Below, in pieces: positions 51,818 through 60,650 of a DNA stretch of 64,000 nt (positions are counted from its first letter, which is position 1; each line of letters starts with the position of its first letter). The position numbers were made by a program, and so were the translations under genes. Source of the stretch: Arthrobacter sp. Marseille-P9274 (GTDB taxonomy: Bacteria; Actinomycetota; Actinomycetes; Actinomycetales; Micrococcaceae); contig NZ_CAMPOV010000005.1 in assembly GCF_946892675.1 (NCBI RefSeq), positions 1 through 64,000 of the forward strand. The letters run 5' to 3'. The notes beneath the pieces are model-generated. The model did no database searches and was not told the DNA's origin. It saw only the letters and a program-made list of their open reading frames with translations.

Positions 51818-53701
51818 TCAGCCGAGCACGTTGAAACCGCCCAGCGCCTGGGCGATCGGCACCGCGGAGGCGGCGGCCCACGCCTGCGGCCTGCAGGCCG
51901 TCGGATAGGGAACCGGCGGCCACATCCGGGACGAGTCGTGTCCCGAGAACAGCTCGGGCAGCCGCCAGCCGAACCCCTCGGCGGCGTCCAGCAGTCCGCG
52001 TGCAAGCTTGGCCGCCTGCTCATCGAACCCGTCCCGCATCATGCCCATCAGGATCCACGCCGTGTCGTGGGCCCAGACCGAGCCGGCATGGTGCCGCGTG
52101 GGCCAGTACCCGCCGTTGGTGTCCGAGATGGTCCGCACCCCGTAGCCCGTGAACATGCTGCGGTCCATCAGGCGTTCGACCACGAGGGCCTTCTCCTCCG
52201 GGTGCAGCAGCCCAGTGCCGAGCAGGTGCCCCATGCTGGAGGCGAGGGCATCCACCGGGCGCTTGTCGCGGTCCAGCGCGGCGGCGGGATAGGCGCCCGC
52301 CTCGTCTTCGCACCAGAACTTCTCGCGGAAGCGCCGGGCCAGGTCGGCTGCGAACGCGCGCCATTCGCCGGATCCCGGCAGGCCGAAATGGTCCAGCATC
52401 TCCGCGCCGACGGTGGCGGCCTCATGGGCGTAGGCCTGGACTTCCGCGAGGGCGATCGGCCCCTGCGCCACCCGCCCGTCATGGAAACGGATGGCATCAG
52501 GCGAATTCTTCCAACCCTGCCAGCCGCCCCCGGAACCCTCGCCGGGCGACTCGAGGAAACCGTCGCCGTCGGAATCGCCGTACTCCTGCAGCCAGGACAG
52601 GGCCGCCTGCAGGTTCGGCAGCAGCTGCTGGACCTGCGCATCGGACATGCCGCTGTGCCAGGCGTCGTGCAGCAGGATGATCCACAGGCAGGTGGTGTCG
52701 ATGGATTCGTAACTGACCGCCGGCACCTGCCGGATCCGCCCGTCGTCGTCCGTCTCGTAGCTCACCCGCCGGACCTCGTGCAGGATCTTTCCCGGCTGCT
52801 CGCCCGAATCCCCCGAGCTGTGCGTGCCCTGCCGGGCGGCCAGCGCGCGGAGCGTGCCGGCCGCGAGCTGCGGGTCGATCAGCAGCAGCATCCGGGCCGC
52901 GACCAAGGCATCCCGGCCGGACAGCGTCATGGCCCAGGGCGCGCCGGCGGCCAGGAACGAGTTCTGCTGGTACGTCCGGTCCGCGATGCGCAGGCCGTTC
53001 AGGTCGCTGATGGACCGGGACATCAGCCGGATCAGGCGGGGGTCACCGCTGACAGAAGGGGTGCGCAGCGGCTGGCCGTCGGCCGCCACCACCGGGAAAC
53101 CCTCATTGCGCAGGTCCAGCGACCAGTCAACGACGACGGCGTCCGCCGGCGGCAGATCGAATTCCCAGGCCAGCAGGACCTGGCTGCCGTTGAACTCGAC
53201 CTCGGCTCCCTCGGCCGATAGGCGGGCGCCGGTGCCCTCGCCGCGCCACTGCCATTCGCTGGAGCCGGGTGCCAGGGACCCGGCTGCCGTCGAGGCGCCG
53301 GCCTTGACCTGCTCCAGCGGCGTCGAGTCCGCGACCAGTTCCACTTGCACGCTGAGGCGCACCGGGTCTGTCCGGATGGATTTGAAGGTTAGCGACTCTG
53401 CCAGCCGGCCGGGCACCGCGGTCCGCATCCTGGTCACCGAGACCAGCGGGTCCGCCGACTGCGCCGGCATCCGGATGACGTAGACGAATTCGTTCTCGCC
53501 CGAGGTGTATTCCTGCGTCGAAAGCCACTCCGGCTCGGCGCCGTTGACGCGCAGGACGGCACGGGCCAGGACACGGTCGTCGCCGCAGTAGGCACCCTGC
53601 GCGCCCTCGCCCCGGATCTGTCCGTGGTGGTCGCTCCATGCCTGGATGGGCGCGGCGACTACACCGGTCAGGTCGTGCAGGTAGGGCTGCCGGAAGGTCA
53701 T
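51818..53701 (-). CDS. amylo-alpha-1,6-glucosidase/glycogen-debranching-type enzyme
   Basis: A 627-residue protein with an N-terminal beta-sandwich (GDDRVLARAVLRVNG) and a C-terminal (alpha/alpha)6 barrel typical of GH15/GH63/GH133 debranching-type enzymes: YGDSDGDGFLESPGEG, GWKNSPDAI, GYGVRTISDTNGGYWPTRHH and WAHDTAWILMGMMRDGF. The acid and base residues are likely Asp/Glu in these blocks. It would trim alpha-glucans in the cytoplasm. AAGGAG precedes ATG 53701. Divergent from the LacI gene, which probably controls it. Confidence 0.85.
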   Translation of the reverse strand: MTFRQPYLHDLTGVVAAPIQAWSDHHGQIRGEGAQGAYCGDDRVLARAVLRVNGAEPEWLSTQEYTSGENEFVYVIRMPAQSADPLVSVTRMRTAVPGRLAESLTFKSIRTDPVRLSVQVELVADSTPLEQVKAGASTAAGSLAPGSSEWQWRGEGTGARLSAEGAEVEFNGSQVLLAWEFDLPPADAVVVDWSLDLRNEGFPVVAADGQPLRTPSVSGDPRLIRLMSRSISDLNGLRIADRTYQQNSFLAAGAPWAMTLSGRDALVAARMLLLIDPQLAAGTLRALAARQGTHSSGDSGEQPGKILHEVRRVSYETDDDGRIRQVPAVSYESIDTTCLWIILLHDAWHSGMSDAQVQQLLPNLQAALSWLQEYGDSDGDGFLESPGEGSGGGWQGWKNSPDAIRFHDGRVAQGPIALAEVQAYAHEAATVGAEMLDHFGLPGSGEWRAFAADLARRFREKFWCEDEAGAYPAAALDRDKRPVDALASSMGHLLGTGLLHPEEKALVVERLMDRSMFTGYGVRTISDTNGGYWPTRHHAGSVWAHDTAWILMGMMRDGFDEQAAKLARGLLDAAEGFGWRLPELFSGHDSSRMWPPVPYPTACRPQAWAAASAVPIAQALGGFNVLG

Positions 53702-53735
53702 TGATGCTCCTTCAGGATGCCATTGACACCCGATT

Positions 53736-53745
53736 TGAACGTTCA
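53736..53745. promoter_or_regulatory. LacI-type operator (TGAACGTTCA)
   Basis: A perfect palindrome with a central CG, the usual form for LacI/GalR proteins, sits between the divergent debranching-enzyme and LacI genes, 35 bp before the former's start. Confidence 0.65.
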
Positions 53746-53847
53746 TACTGTGGTGTTTAAATCTTGGCAGAAACCCTCTTTCACGCAACCCCTGCCTGAA
53801 GGGCCAGCGCCTCGCGCGGGGAGCGGAGGCAGGAAAGGCATCGGCGA

Positions 53848-54888
53848 ATGGTGCGGAAAAAGCCCACTCTCGTGAGCCTGGCGGAGGCCGTCGGGGTTTC
53901 TCGACAAACCGTCTCCAATGTTCTCAATAATCCCGAACGGGTCAAAGCGGAGACCCGGGACCGCGTGTTGCGCGCGATCGAAGAGAGCGGCTACCGGCCC
54001 AGCGCCGCGGCCCGGCAGTTGCGCACCCGCCGGTCGATGGACCTGGGCATGCGATTGCGCCCGGCTGCCGGCGGGATCAGCGGCTCGGTCCCGGACCGCC
54101 TGCTGCACGCGCTGACGGAGGCGGCCCAGGATTCGGGTTACCGGCTCACTCTCTACAGCGCAGACGACGACGGCGAAGAGATTGCGCGGATCGAGGACCT
54201 GCTGCACGCGGCCGACCTCGACGGCTTTGTCCTGACCGCCGCGCATGCCGGGGATCCCAGGGTGGAGTGGCTGCAGGAGCATGGCGTGCCGTTCGCCTGC
54301 TTTGGCCGCCCGGGCGGGGGGCCGGACCCCTTCGCGGTGCCCTATCCCTGGGTCGACGTCGACGGGGCGGCGGGCACGGCGGCGGCCACCCGGTTCCTGC
54401 GGGACCGCGGATACGCCGCCGTGGGGTTTGTAGGCTGGACGGCCGAGACGGGCCCCGGCGGGGAGCGGCGCGACGGCTGGCTGCGGGCCATGTCCGGGGG
54501 CCTGTCCGCCGGGAAGCTGGCAGAGCTGCAGGCGGCGGCAGAGGACACGGTCGAGGGCGGCGCCGATGCGGCGCGCCTGCTGCTGGAGCGAGGCGCCGAA
54601 GCCCTGGTCTGCGCGAGCGATTCGCTCGCGCTGGGGGCGTTCGCCTACCTGCGCAGCGCCGTGCCGGGGCGGACACCCGCCGTCGTCGGCTTTGACGACA
54701 CTCCGGTCGCGGAAGCGGTCGGCCTCAGCAGCCTCTCGCCGCCGATCGCCCGGGCGGCCCGGCAGATCATCGACGTGCTGTCCCACCGCTTGGCCGGCCG
54801 GCCGGAGGGCCAGGGGCCGGAGCAGCATCTGCTGCTGGAACCCTCGCTGGTGGTGCGGACACCCCGCGATCTGGGCCGGCCCTCCTAG
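53848..54888 (+). CDS. LacI family transcriptional regulator
   Basis: A 346-residue repressor. The N-terminal helix-turn-helix and hinge are intact (SLAEAVGVSRQTVSNVLNNPERV, in part, then YRPSAAARQLRTRRS). The periplasmic-binding-like effector domain includes LRDRGYAAVGFVGW, ALVCASDSLALGAF and VVGFDDTPVAEA. It probably senses a glucan-derived sugar and represses the divergent debranching gene through the operator at 53736. Its stop shares a CTAG with the convergent 83-aa gene. Confidence 0.92.
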   Translation: MVRKKPTLVSLAEAVGVSRQTVSNVLNNPERVKAETRDRVLRAIEESGYRPSAAARQLRTRRSMDLGMRLRPAAGGISGSVPDRLLHALTEAAQDSGYRLTLYSADDDGEEIARIEDLLHAADLDGFVLTAAHAGDPRVEWLQEHGVPFACFGRPGGGPDPFAVPYPWVDVDGAAGTAAATRFLRDRGYAAVGFVGWTAETGPGGERRDGWLRAMSGGLSAGKLAELQAAAEDTVEGGADAARLLLERGAEALVCASDSLALGAFAYLRSAVPGRTPAVVGFDDTPVAEAVGLSSLSPPIARAARQIIDVLSHRLAGRPEGQGPEQHLLLEPSLVVRTPRDLGRPS

Positions 54889-55136
54889 ATATCGAAGCCG
54901 TCCCGCTCCGGTGCCTGGTCGCCCTCCGGAGTCCAGGTCAGCGTGATCTCCACCCCGCCGCGGATCGCCCCGATCACCAGCTTCAGGTCCTCGCCGTACA
55001 GATCTTCGTGGCTCACGTCCCCGCCGTCTTCGCGCCGCTGCTCGATGAGTTCCGTCAGGGCCGCCGCCATGGCCCGGCCCCAATCCTGCGGGTGGCGGCT
55101 GCTGGCTTCCGCCGAAGCGGTATATTTCCTGATCAT
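54885..55136 (-). CDS. hypothetical protein, 83 aa
   Basis: A small acidic soluble protein: SSRHPQDWGRAMAAALTELIEQ, then EDLKLVIGAIRGGVEITLTWTP. A helix followed by strands; no known motif, signal or membrane segment. The stop overlaps the LacI stop by four bases. No function can be given. Confidence 0.55.
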   Translation of the reverse strand: MIRKYTASAEASSRHPQDWGRAMAAALTELIEQRREDGGDVSHEDLYGEDLKLVIGAIRGGVEITLTWTPEGDQAPERDGFDI

Positions 55137-55345
55137 CGGTGGGTCCCGTCCTCGCCGGCAAGGGGCATTCCGCCCCGGGCCGCGGTGGAATGATTGCGCG
55201 TCCGAATCTGCCCGCGATCCTGTGATGCAGATCTCACTAGGTTAGGATGGGGGATGCATCTTTGCCAATGACCGGGGCGGTTTACCCTGAACATGGCGAT
55301 CGGGGAACGAGCCGTGCGAAGACCGTCCGAAGACAAGGAGACGCG

Positions 55346-56002
55346 ATGGGAGACGATTTTCCCGCGAGCCGCGGCCCCGACGTTGCGGAGGCGCTGCGCC
55401 GGCAGATCTTTGCCGGGGCCCTCCCTCCGGGATCCCCGCTTGACGAGGCCCGGCTGTCGGAGGAGCTTCATGTGGCCGCCGGGCTTGTGCCCCAGGCGCT
55501 GGCGCAGCTGACCGACGAGGGGCTGGTGGAAACACTGCCGGACCAGACCCGGCAGATCGCCGTCGTCAATGAATTGCATGCCATCCAGCTGCTCGATGTC
55601 CTCGAAGTGGTGCTCGTGGCCGTCTTCGAACGCGCCGCCCCGAGGATCGGCAGCAGCGGCATTGCCGCCATGGAGGCGCGCGCCCGGCAGCTGGAGGACG
55701 CGCTCAACAGCGGGGATATGCCGGGGTCCCGGGAGATCCTGCTGGACCTGATCCGCATCATCATCGACGCCGCCGACCATGATGAGCTGCGCGCGGTGAA
55801 TGAGCATGTCCTGAAGCGTTCGCTGGGACGGCTCTATCTGTACCGGCGCTCGGAGTTCTACTTCCTCTGGATCGACGGCTGGAAGGAATCGGTGGCGCTG
55901 CTGAAAGCGGATGAGCCGGACGCAGCGGTGCAGCGGCTGCGGCGCATGTTTTGGGTCCTTACCGAGGAGCTGCGCGGCAGCGGCTCGCCCGCGGAAGCCT
56001 AA
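55346..56002 (+). CDS. GntR family transcriptional regulator (FCD-like)
   Basis: A 218-residue regulator. The winged helix (about 8-75) has LRRQIFAGALPPGSPLDEARLSEEL, in part, and LAQLTDEGLVETLPDQT. The helical effector domain begins near LLDVLEVVLVAVFERAAPR. The third helix (VAAGLVPQALAQL) departs from the common SRTPVREAL pattern, so the operator may be unusual. AAGGAG precedes ATG 55346. It converges with the MFS gene, 34 bp between stops. Confidence 0.8.
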   Translation: MGDDFPASRGPDVAEALRRQIFAGALPPGSPLDEARLSEELHVAAGLVPQALAQLTDEGLVETLPDQTRQIAVVNELHAIQLLDVLEVVLVAVFERAAPRIGSSGIAAMEARARQLEDALNSGDMPGSREILLDLIRIIIDAADHDELRAVNEHVLKRSLGRLYLYRRSEFYFLWIDGWKESVALLKADEPDAAVQRLRRMFWVLTEELRGSGSPAEA

Positions 56003-56007
56003 CCGGA

Positions 56008-56037
56008 CTCAGGCAGCAGGTTCTCAGGCAACAGGTT
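56008..56037 (-). repeat. 15-bp tandem repeat next to the MFS stop codon
   Basis: CTCAGGCAGCAGGTT (56008-56022) and CTCAGGCAACAGGTT (56023-56037) are followed by the partial copy that holds the MFS stop (TCA, 56037-56039). Read on the coding strand each unit begins CTGA. Confidence 0.8.
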
Positions 56038-58022
56038 CAGAGGAGGGTTTCCCGGGCGGCGCCGACCACGTCGAAGTTGGCCACCGTCGATTCCGCCCTG
56101 AGCACGAGGGTACGGGACTGCGTGCGCTGCGTGTCGGGTTCCACCACCGTCATCACGTACCGGCCCACGGGCGGCAGCCGCAGTTCGTACCTGCCCGCGT
56201 CATCGGTCCGGGTCGAGGCGATGTACTCCCCGGAATGCGCGCTCAGCGCGACCAGGGCTCCCGGCAGGGCCGCGCCGCCGCGCAGCACCCAGCCGGTGAC
56301 GGTGAGCCGCTGGGTCAGCCTGATCCGTTCGTCGCGTTCCGTTCCCGTGAAGCGGACGACTTTCGACGTCGGCGCCCAGCCGTCGGCATTGGCCACCACC
56401 AGGTACTCCCCGGGGCCGGGGAGCGCGAGGGAGAATTCGCCGTCGTTGTTGGCCCGGCTCCAGTCCACGGGCTCGCCGGACGTCTTCATGACGGTGACCA
56501 CCGCGTGGGCGATCGGCTGGCCGTCGGGGCGCTGCACCGTCCCGCCGACCACCGTCTCGGCGCTCTCGCCCGCCTGGGTAACCGCCGCCGCCCTTTCCGC
56601 GGGTGCGCCTTCCGGCACAGGTTCCGGAAGGACACGCGGGACGAACCCGACCACCGCGCAGGACGCGAGGGAAGCCAGCGCCGCCAGCCAGAACACGTCC
56701 TGGAACGCGGCCATGGAGGGGTAAACCGTGCCGCCGACGCTCACCGTCACGCCCGCCAGGATGGCGGCGACGGCGGCGCTGGAGGACGAGGTTCCGATGG
56801 CCCGCAGCAACGCGTTGAGGCCGTTCGCGGAGGCCGTCTCCGTGATCGGGACGTTGGCCATGATCAGGCTTGGCATCGCGGCATAGGCCACGGCCGAACC
56901 TATGCTCACGATCGTCGAACCAATGATGACCGCGGCGATGGAATCGCTGAAGAACACACGGCCGATATAGGCGGCGGCCATGATGGCCGAACCTGTGATC
57001 AGGGTGGCCTTTCCGCCGTAGCGGTTGATCAGGGCGCCTGAGACCGGAGAGAAGACCACCATGGCGAGCCCGGACGGAATCATGGCCAGCCCCGCGGCCA
57101 CGGGATCCAGCCCGAAGCCGTGCCCGGAGGCGACCGGCAGCTGGAGCTGCTGGGTGCTCAACAGCATGTTGGCGAAGAGCGCGAAGCCGACCATGATGGA
57201 GCCGATGTTGGTCAGCAGCACCGGCCGCCGCGCGGAGGTACGCAGGTCGACCAGCGGCTGGCTGACTTTCAACGAGTACGGAATCCAGAGCGCCAGCCCC
57301 ACGGCGGTGACGACGAAGAGCAGGATGGTCCGCTCGCTGCCCCAGCCCCAGCTGCCGCCTTTTGAGATGGCCAGCAGCAGCGCTGTCAGGATCACCGAGA
57401 GCATCACGGCTCCGAGGAAGTCGAAGCGGCCGCGCGTCATGACATCGGATTCGGAGACGACGGCGAACACCGCCACCAGGATCGCCGCGCCGACGGCGGC
57501 GGACAGCCAGAAGACGGATTCCCACCCGGCCTGCTGGTACAGGATCCCGCCCAACGGCAGTCCGAGCGCGCCGCCGATGCCCAGGGTCGCGCTCATCAGC
57601 GCGATGGCCGAGCTGACCTTTTCGCGCGGGAGCTCGTCGCGCATGATGCTGATGCCGACCGGGATCAGTGCGGAGGAAAAGCCCTGCAGGGAGCGGCCGG
57701 CCACGATGGTGGCAAAGTCCGAGCCGAGGGCGGCAACGATGGAGCCGGCCGTCATCAGCACGATGCAGACGAGCATCATGAGCCGCTTGCCGAACATGTC
57801 CGCCAGACGCGCCACGATGGGGGTGGCGACGGCGGAGGTCAAAAGCGTTGCCGTGACCAGCCAGGAAGCGTCGTCGGCGGAGACGCCGAGCAGTTGCTGG
57901 AACGCCGGCAGAAGCGGAACCACCATGGTCTGCTGCAGCGACACCGTCGTGCCGGCTAGGCACAGGACGGTGATGACGGCCCAGATAGGCATGCGCTTGC
58001 GCGCGGCGGCAGACTCAGGCAT
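56037..58022 (-). CDS. MFS multidrug exporter (DHA2-like) fused to carboxypeptidase-regulatory-like repeats
   Basis: A 661-residue protein. Residues about 12-460 form a 14-helix DHA2-type MFS exporter (VVPLLPAFQQLLGVSADDASWLVTA, in part; GRSLQGFSSALIPVGISIMRDELP motif C region; MATFGKR-like loop as ARLADMFGKR). From about 480 the chain continues with two transthyretin-like CarboxypepD_reg repeats: VVGGTVQRPDGQPIAHAVV with GEFSLALPGPGEYLVVA, then VTGWVLRGGAALPGALVAL with GRYELRLPPVGRYVMTV. The soluble tail is unusual for an exporter and may bind a partner or peptide. Regulator at 55346 converges with it. Confidence 0.85.
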   Translation of the reverse strand: MPESAAARKRMPIWAVITVLCLAGTTVSLQQTMVVPLLPAFQQLLGVSADDASWLVTATLLTSAVATPIVARLADMFGKRLMMLVCIVLMTAGSIVAALGSDFATIVAGRSLQGFSSALIPVGISIMRDELPREKVSSAIALMSATLGIGGALGLPLGGILYQQAGWESVFWLSAAVGAAILVAVFAVVSESDVMTRGRFDFLGAVMLSVILTALLLAISKGGSWGWGSERTILLFVVTAVGLALWIPYSLKVSQPLVDLRTSARRPVLLTNIGSIMVGFALFANMLLSTQQLQLPVASGHGFGLDPVAAGLAMIPSGLAMVVFSPVSGALINRYGGKATLITGSAIMAAAYIGRVFFSDSIAAVIIGSTIVSIGSAVAYAAMPSLIMANVPITETASANGLNALLRAIGTSSSSAAVAAILAGVTVSVGGTVYPSMAAFQDVFWLAALASLASCAVVGFVPRVLPEPVPEGAPAERAAAVTQAGESAETVVGGTVQRPDGQPIAHAVVTVMKTSGEPVDWSRANNDGEFSLALPGPGEYLVVANADGWAPTSKVVRFTGTERDERIRLTQRLTVTGWVLRGGAALPGALVALSAHSGEYIASTRTDDAGRYELRLPPVGRYVMTVVEPDTQRTQSRTLVLRAESTVANFDVVGAARETLL

Positions 58023-58134
58023 GCCACCAGAGTAGCGGCCGGCGGTGTCCGGACGGGGGCCGGAGCAGCCGTTCGAGGGAGAGCAAAATGTCGGATCCGG
58101 CGCCTAGGCTGAGGGTAGACGCAAGGAGGTCTGC

Positions 58135-59199
58135 ATGCACTGCTCATTCGTTCCGCCTTATCTGCTCCGCCGCCTGGCCCTGCTGGAAGACCGGTCCTTC
58201 CTGCCCGTCGCGGAAGCGGCGCAGCGTGCCCTGGGCAGGGATGCGCTGATCCGGCGGCGCCGGAACGTGTCCTGCGCCCGGATGGCGGAGCTCCCGGGGA
58301 TCCTGCCGTCAACCGGGTCGGGCGGGACGGGCCTGCATCCGACGCGGCAGATCAACGACGCGCAGCATCAGGAGCGGTTGCCGGGCGTCCGTGTCCGCAC
58401 CGAGGGGGAGGCCGAAGTGCAGGATCCCGCCGTGAACGAGGCGTACGACGGGCTGGGCCACACCTTCGACCTGTACGCGCAGGCGTACGGGCGCAATTCG
58501 CTGGACGGTGCGGGCGAGATCCTGCGTGCCACCGTCCACTACGGCGAGGACTACGACAACGCCTTCTGGAACGGGACCAGGATGGTGTTCGGCGACGGCG
58601 ACGGCAGGATCTTCCAGCGCTTCACCAAGTCGCTGTCGGTGGTCGGGCACGAACTGACCCACGGGGTGATGCAGCATACGGCCAATCTCGTGTACCAGGG
58701 CCAACCCGGGGCGCTGAACGAATCAGTGTCCGATGTCTTCGCGGCGCTGGTCGAACAGCACCGGCTCGGCCAGACCGCGGAGGAGGCGGACTGGCTGATC
58801 GGCGCGGGCCTGTTCACGGACGAGGTGAACGGCACCGCCCTGCGGTCGATGAAGGCGCCGGGCACCGCATACGACGACGATGTCATCGGCAAGGATCCGC
58901 AGCCGGCCACCATGGCGGGCTACGTGGACACCCGCGGTGACAACGGCGGCGTGCACCTGAACTCGGGCATCCCCAACCACGCCTTCTACCGGCTGGCGGT
59001 CCAGCTGGGCGGCAAGGCGTGGGAGCGGGCGGGGCAGATCTGGTACGACACGATCACTGGAGCCCTGCTCAGCCCCGACAGCGGTTTCGCGGCCTTTGCG
59101 GAGGCTACTGCGGCCGCGGCGGAAAGCCGCTACGGTAAGGAATCAGAGGAACTCAAGGCCGTCACGGCAGCCTGGACAGAGGTGGGCGTAGTGGAATGA
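58135..59199 (+). CDS. M4 metallopeptidase, protealysin-like
   Basis: A 354-residue thermolysin-family Zn protease. HELTH (172-176) plus Glu 196 (ALNESVSD) bind zinc, and the catalytic His lies in GGVHLNSGIPNHAFY (about 274). There is no signal peptide; instead the start MHCSFVPPYLLRRLALLED is the short PLN propeptide of protealysin-like enzymes, removed autocatalytically. Protealysins are intracellular or released by unusual routes. The stop overlaps the emfourin-like gene (ATGA), giving the known protease-inhibitor pair. Confidence 0.92.
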   Translation: MHCSFVPPYLLRRLALLEDRSFLPVAEAAQRALGRDALIRRRRNVSCARMAELPGILPSTGSGGTGLHPTRQINDAQHQERLPGVRVRTEGEAEVQDPAVNEAYDGLGHTFDLYAQAYGRNSLDGAGEILRATVHYGEDYDNAFWNGTRMVFGDGDGRIFQRFTKSLSVVGHELTHGVMQHTANLVYQGQPGALNESVSDVFAALVEQHRLGQTAEEADWLIGAGLFTDEVNGTALRSMKAPGTAYDDDVIGKDPQPATMAGYVDTRGDNGGVHLNSGIPNHAFYRLAVQLGGKAWERAGQIWYDTITGALLSPDSGFAAFAEATAAAAESRYGKESEELKAVTAAWTEVGVVE

Positions 59200-59627
59200 A
59201 GATCGCCGTCAGGCGCACCGGCGGGTTCGCCGGACTGACTACGCGGTGGGCGGTGGACGTCGCCCAGCCGGAGCTGCGCGACGTCTGGATGCCGCTGATC
59301 GACTCGTGCCCGTGGGATGACGTGCCTGACGACGCCAACCAGCCCGACCGCTATGTCTACTCCATCATCGCGGGGGAGCACCAGGCGACGCTGCCTGAAC
59401 GCCATGTGACCGGCCCTTGGCGGGCCTTGGTGGACAGAACCAGGGACGCCGCCCGCGCCGGCGGCCCAAGCGAAGCAGGCCGCTCCGGACCGGAACCAGC
59501 CGTGGACCGGGACGAGGACGTCCTGGAACCGGAACGGCCGGTGACGGAGCCGTCCCGAAGGGCTACCGAACCCGGGCAGAGGCTGTTCCCGCCGCCGCAG
59601 CACGGCCCTGGCGAAGACGGCCGCTAG
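59196..59627 (+). CDS. emfourin-like protealysin inhibitor with long acidic tail
   Basis: A 143-residue protein starting MKIAVRRTGGFAGLTTRWAVD, the emfourin (M4in) pattern, with DRYVYSIIAGEHQATLPERHV further on. The first ~90 residues would be the inhibitor domain that plugs the M4 active site. The remaining ~50 residues are a Pro/Glu/Arg-rich disordered tail not needed for that fold. ATGA coupling to the protease matches protealysin-emfourin operons, where the inhibitor keeps the enzyme silent in the cell. Confidence 0.82.
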   Translation: MKIAVRRTGGFAGLTTRWAVDVAQPELRDVWMPLIDSCPWDDVPDDANQPDRYVYSIIAGEHQATLPERHVTGPWRALVDRTRDAARAGGPSEAGRSGPEPAVDRDEDVLEPERPVTEPSRRATEPGQRLFPPPQHGPGEDGR

Positions 59628-59667
59628 CGTCGCACGCGGCTCCCCGCCGTCGTCGTAGGCTAGCTCC

Positions 59668-60183
59668 ATGAAACTCAACGACCTGCTGATCGACGCCTAC
59701 GGCCGCGCCCAGGAACGCGTCCACGACATCCTCGAAGGGCTGGAGCCGGAGCAACTCGCCGTGCGGCCGGGCGGGGGCGGGAACTCCATCGGCTGGCTCG
59801 TCTGGCACCTCTCGCGCGTGCAGGACGACCACATCGCCGACGTCGCCGGGACGGGGCAGAAGTGGACCGCGGGCGGATGGGCCGCGAAGATCGGCCTGCC
59901 ATTGGAGGCCGGGGACACGGGCTTCGGGCACAGGTCCGGGCAGGTCGACAAGGTGCGCGTCGCTTCACCCGCGCTGCTGCGGGAGTACTTCGACGACGTC
60001 CACGCCGCGACCATCGAGTACCTGCGCGGACTAACCGAGGAGGACCTGGACCGCGTGGTGGACACGCGCTGGAACCCGCATGTGACGCTCGGCGTCCGGC
60101 TGGTGAGCGTCCTCGATGACTGTCTGGAGCACTGCGGCCAGGCCGCATATGTGAAGGGCATGCTCGGGCGCGGGGAAGCCTAG
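59668..60183 (+). CDS. DinB/DUF664 family protein
   Basis: A 171-residue four-helix-bundle protein. Metal-binding His residues can be placed in GWLVWHLSRVQDDH and CLEHCGQAAYVKGML. Actinobacterial members include mycothiol-dependent S-transferases, so a detoxification role is plausible. A conserved WTAGGWAAKIGLP stretch lies between. It starts 41 bp after the emfourin-like stop and may be read with that operon. Confidence 0.85.
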   Translation: MKLNDLLIDAYGRAQERVHDILEGLEPEQLAVRPGGGGNSIGWLVWHLSRVQDDHIADVAGTGQKWTAGGWAAKIGLPLEAGDTGFGHRSGQVDKVRVASPALLREYFDDVHAATIEYLRGLTEEDLDRVVDTRWNPHVTLGVRLVSVLDDCLEHCGQAAYVKGMLGRGEA

Positions 60184-60255
60184 TTCCGCGCGCGGATTCC
60201 GGTTGCGCCGGCAGGATCCCGCCGGGCCGGCCCGAACGGTCGGTCGGAAAGGAGG

Positions 60256-60285
60256 TTGCGTTGTGCGGCGGAAAACCGCTAAGGT
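60256..60285 (+). promoter_or_regulatory. candidate promoter of the first glycine riboswitch
   Basis: TTGCGT (60256-60261) and TAAGGT (60280-60285) with an 18-bp spacer, 36 bp before the first aptamer. Confidence 0.45.
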
Positions 60286-60321
60286 GTGAGTCGCGTCACT
60301 CGTGGCGCACTAGCTTGTGAT

Positions 60322-60518
60322 CTGCGGCGGGAGAGTCCTGCCGGTGCAGGCGCCGAAGGAGCAAACCCTCCCCGGGAATCTCTCAGGCCCACGTACCGCC
60401 GCGGCGAGGCACCTCTGGAAAGCAGCTGCGCATCAGCGCGGCTCACCGTCGGGGCAAGGGCGCATGCAGCGATGCAGCACCCCGAATCTCTCAGGTTCCA
60501 TACAGAGTGGGGAGGAAC
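60322..60518 (+). promoter_or_regulatory. tandem glycine riboswitch (permease copy)
   Basis: Two glycine aptamers in series. Aptamer 1 starts GCGGCGGGAGAGTCCTGC and includes GGAATCTCTCAGG. Aptamer 2 starts CCTCTGGAAAGCAGC, has CACCCCGAATCTCTCAGG, and ends ACAGAGTGGGGAGG. Order and linker match known gcvT-type tandem glycine switches. It leads the CycA-like permease, but about 250 nt and a short ORF lie between. Confidence 0.93.
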
Positions 60519-60566
60519 CCGAATCAACGTGGCGTACCTGCGCCACCTGACGTGATGGAGTTCCTG

Positions 60567-60650
60567 ATGGCGATCCCGAGCGAGAGCGCCAACGCCCCCC
60601 AACCAAGGCGCAGCTGCGCCTACCCCCTCCATCCGGCCCTGGCCCCCTGA
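60567..60650 (+). CDS. short leader ORF (27 aa) after the glycine riboswitch
   Basis: ATG preceded by GGAG at six bases opens 28 codons (MAIPSESANAPQPRRSCAYP and seven more, then TGA). The stretch GGAGTTCCTGATGGCG matches the gcvP start region (GGAGTTCCTTCATGACG) at almost the same distance from its riboswitch, so it may be a leftover gene start. It contains a palindrome (GGCGCAGCTGCGCC, 60607-60620). Whether it is translated for regulation is unknown. Confidence 0.4.
   Translation: MAIPSESANAPQPRRSCAYPLHPALAP

Noticed and set aside
56200-57963. 587-codon open frame overlapping the MFS gene in another frame
   Set aside because: Arg/Gly-rich translation without domains; the MFS reading has clear membrane helices.
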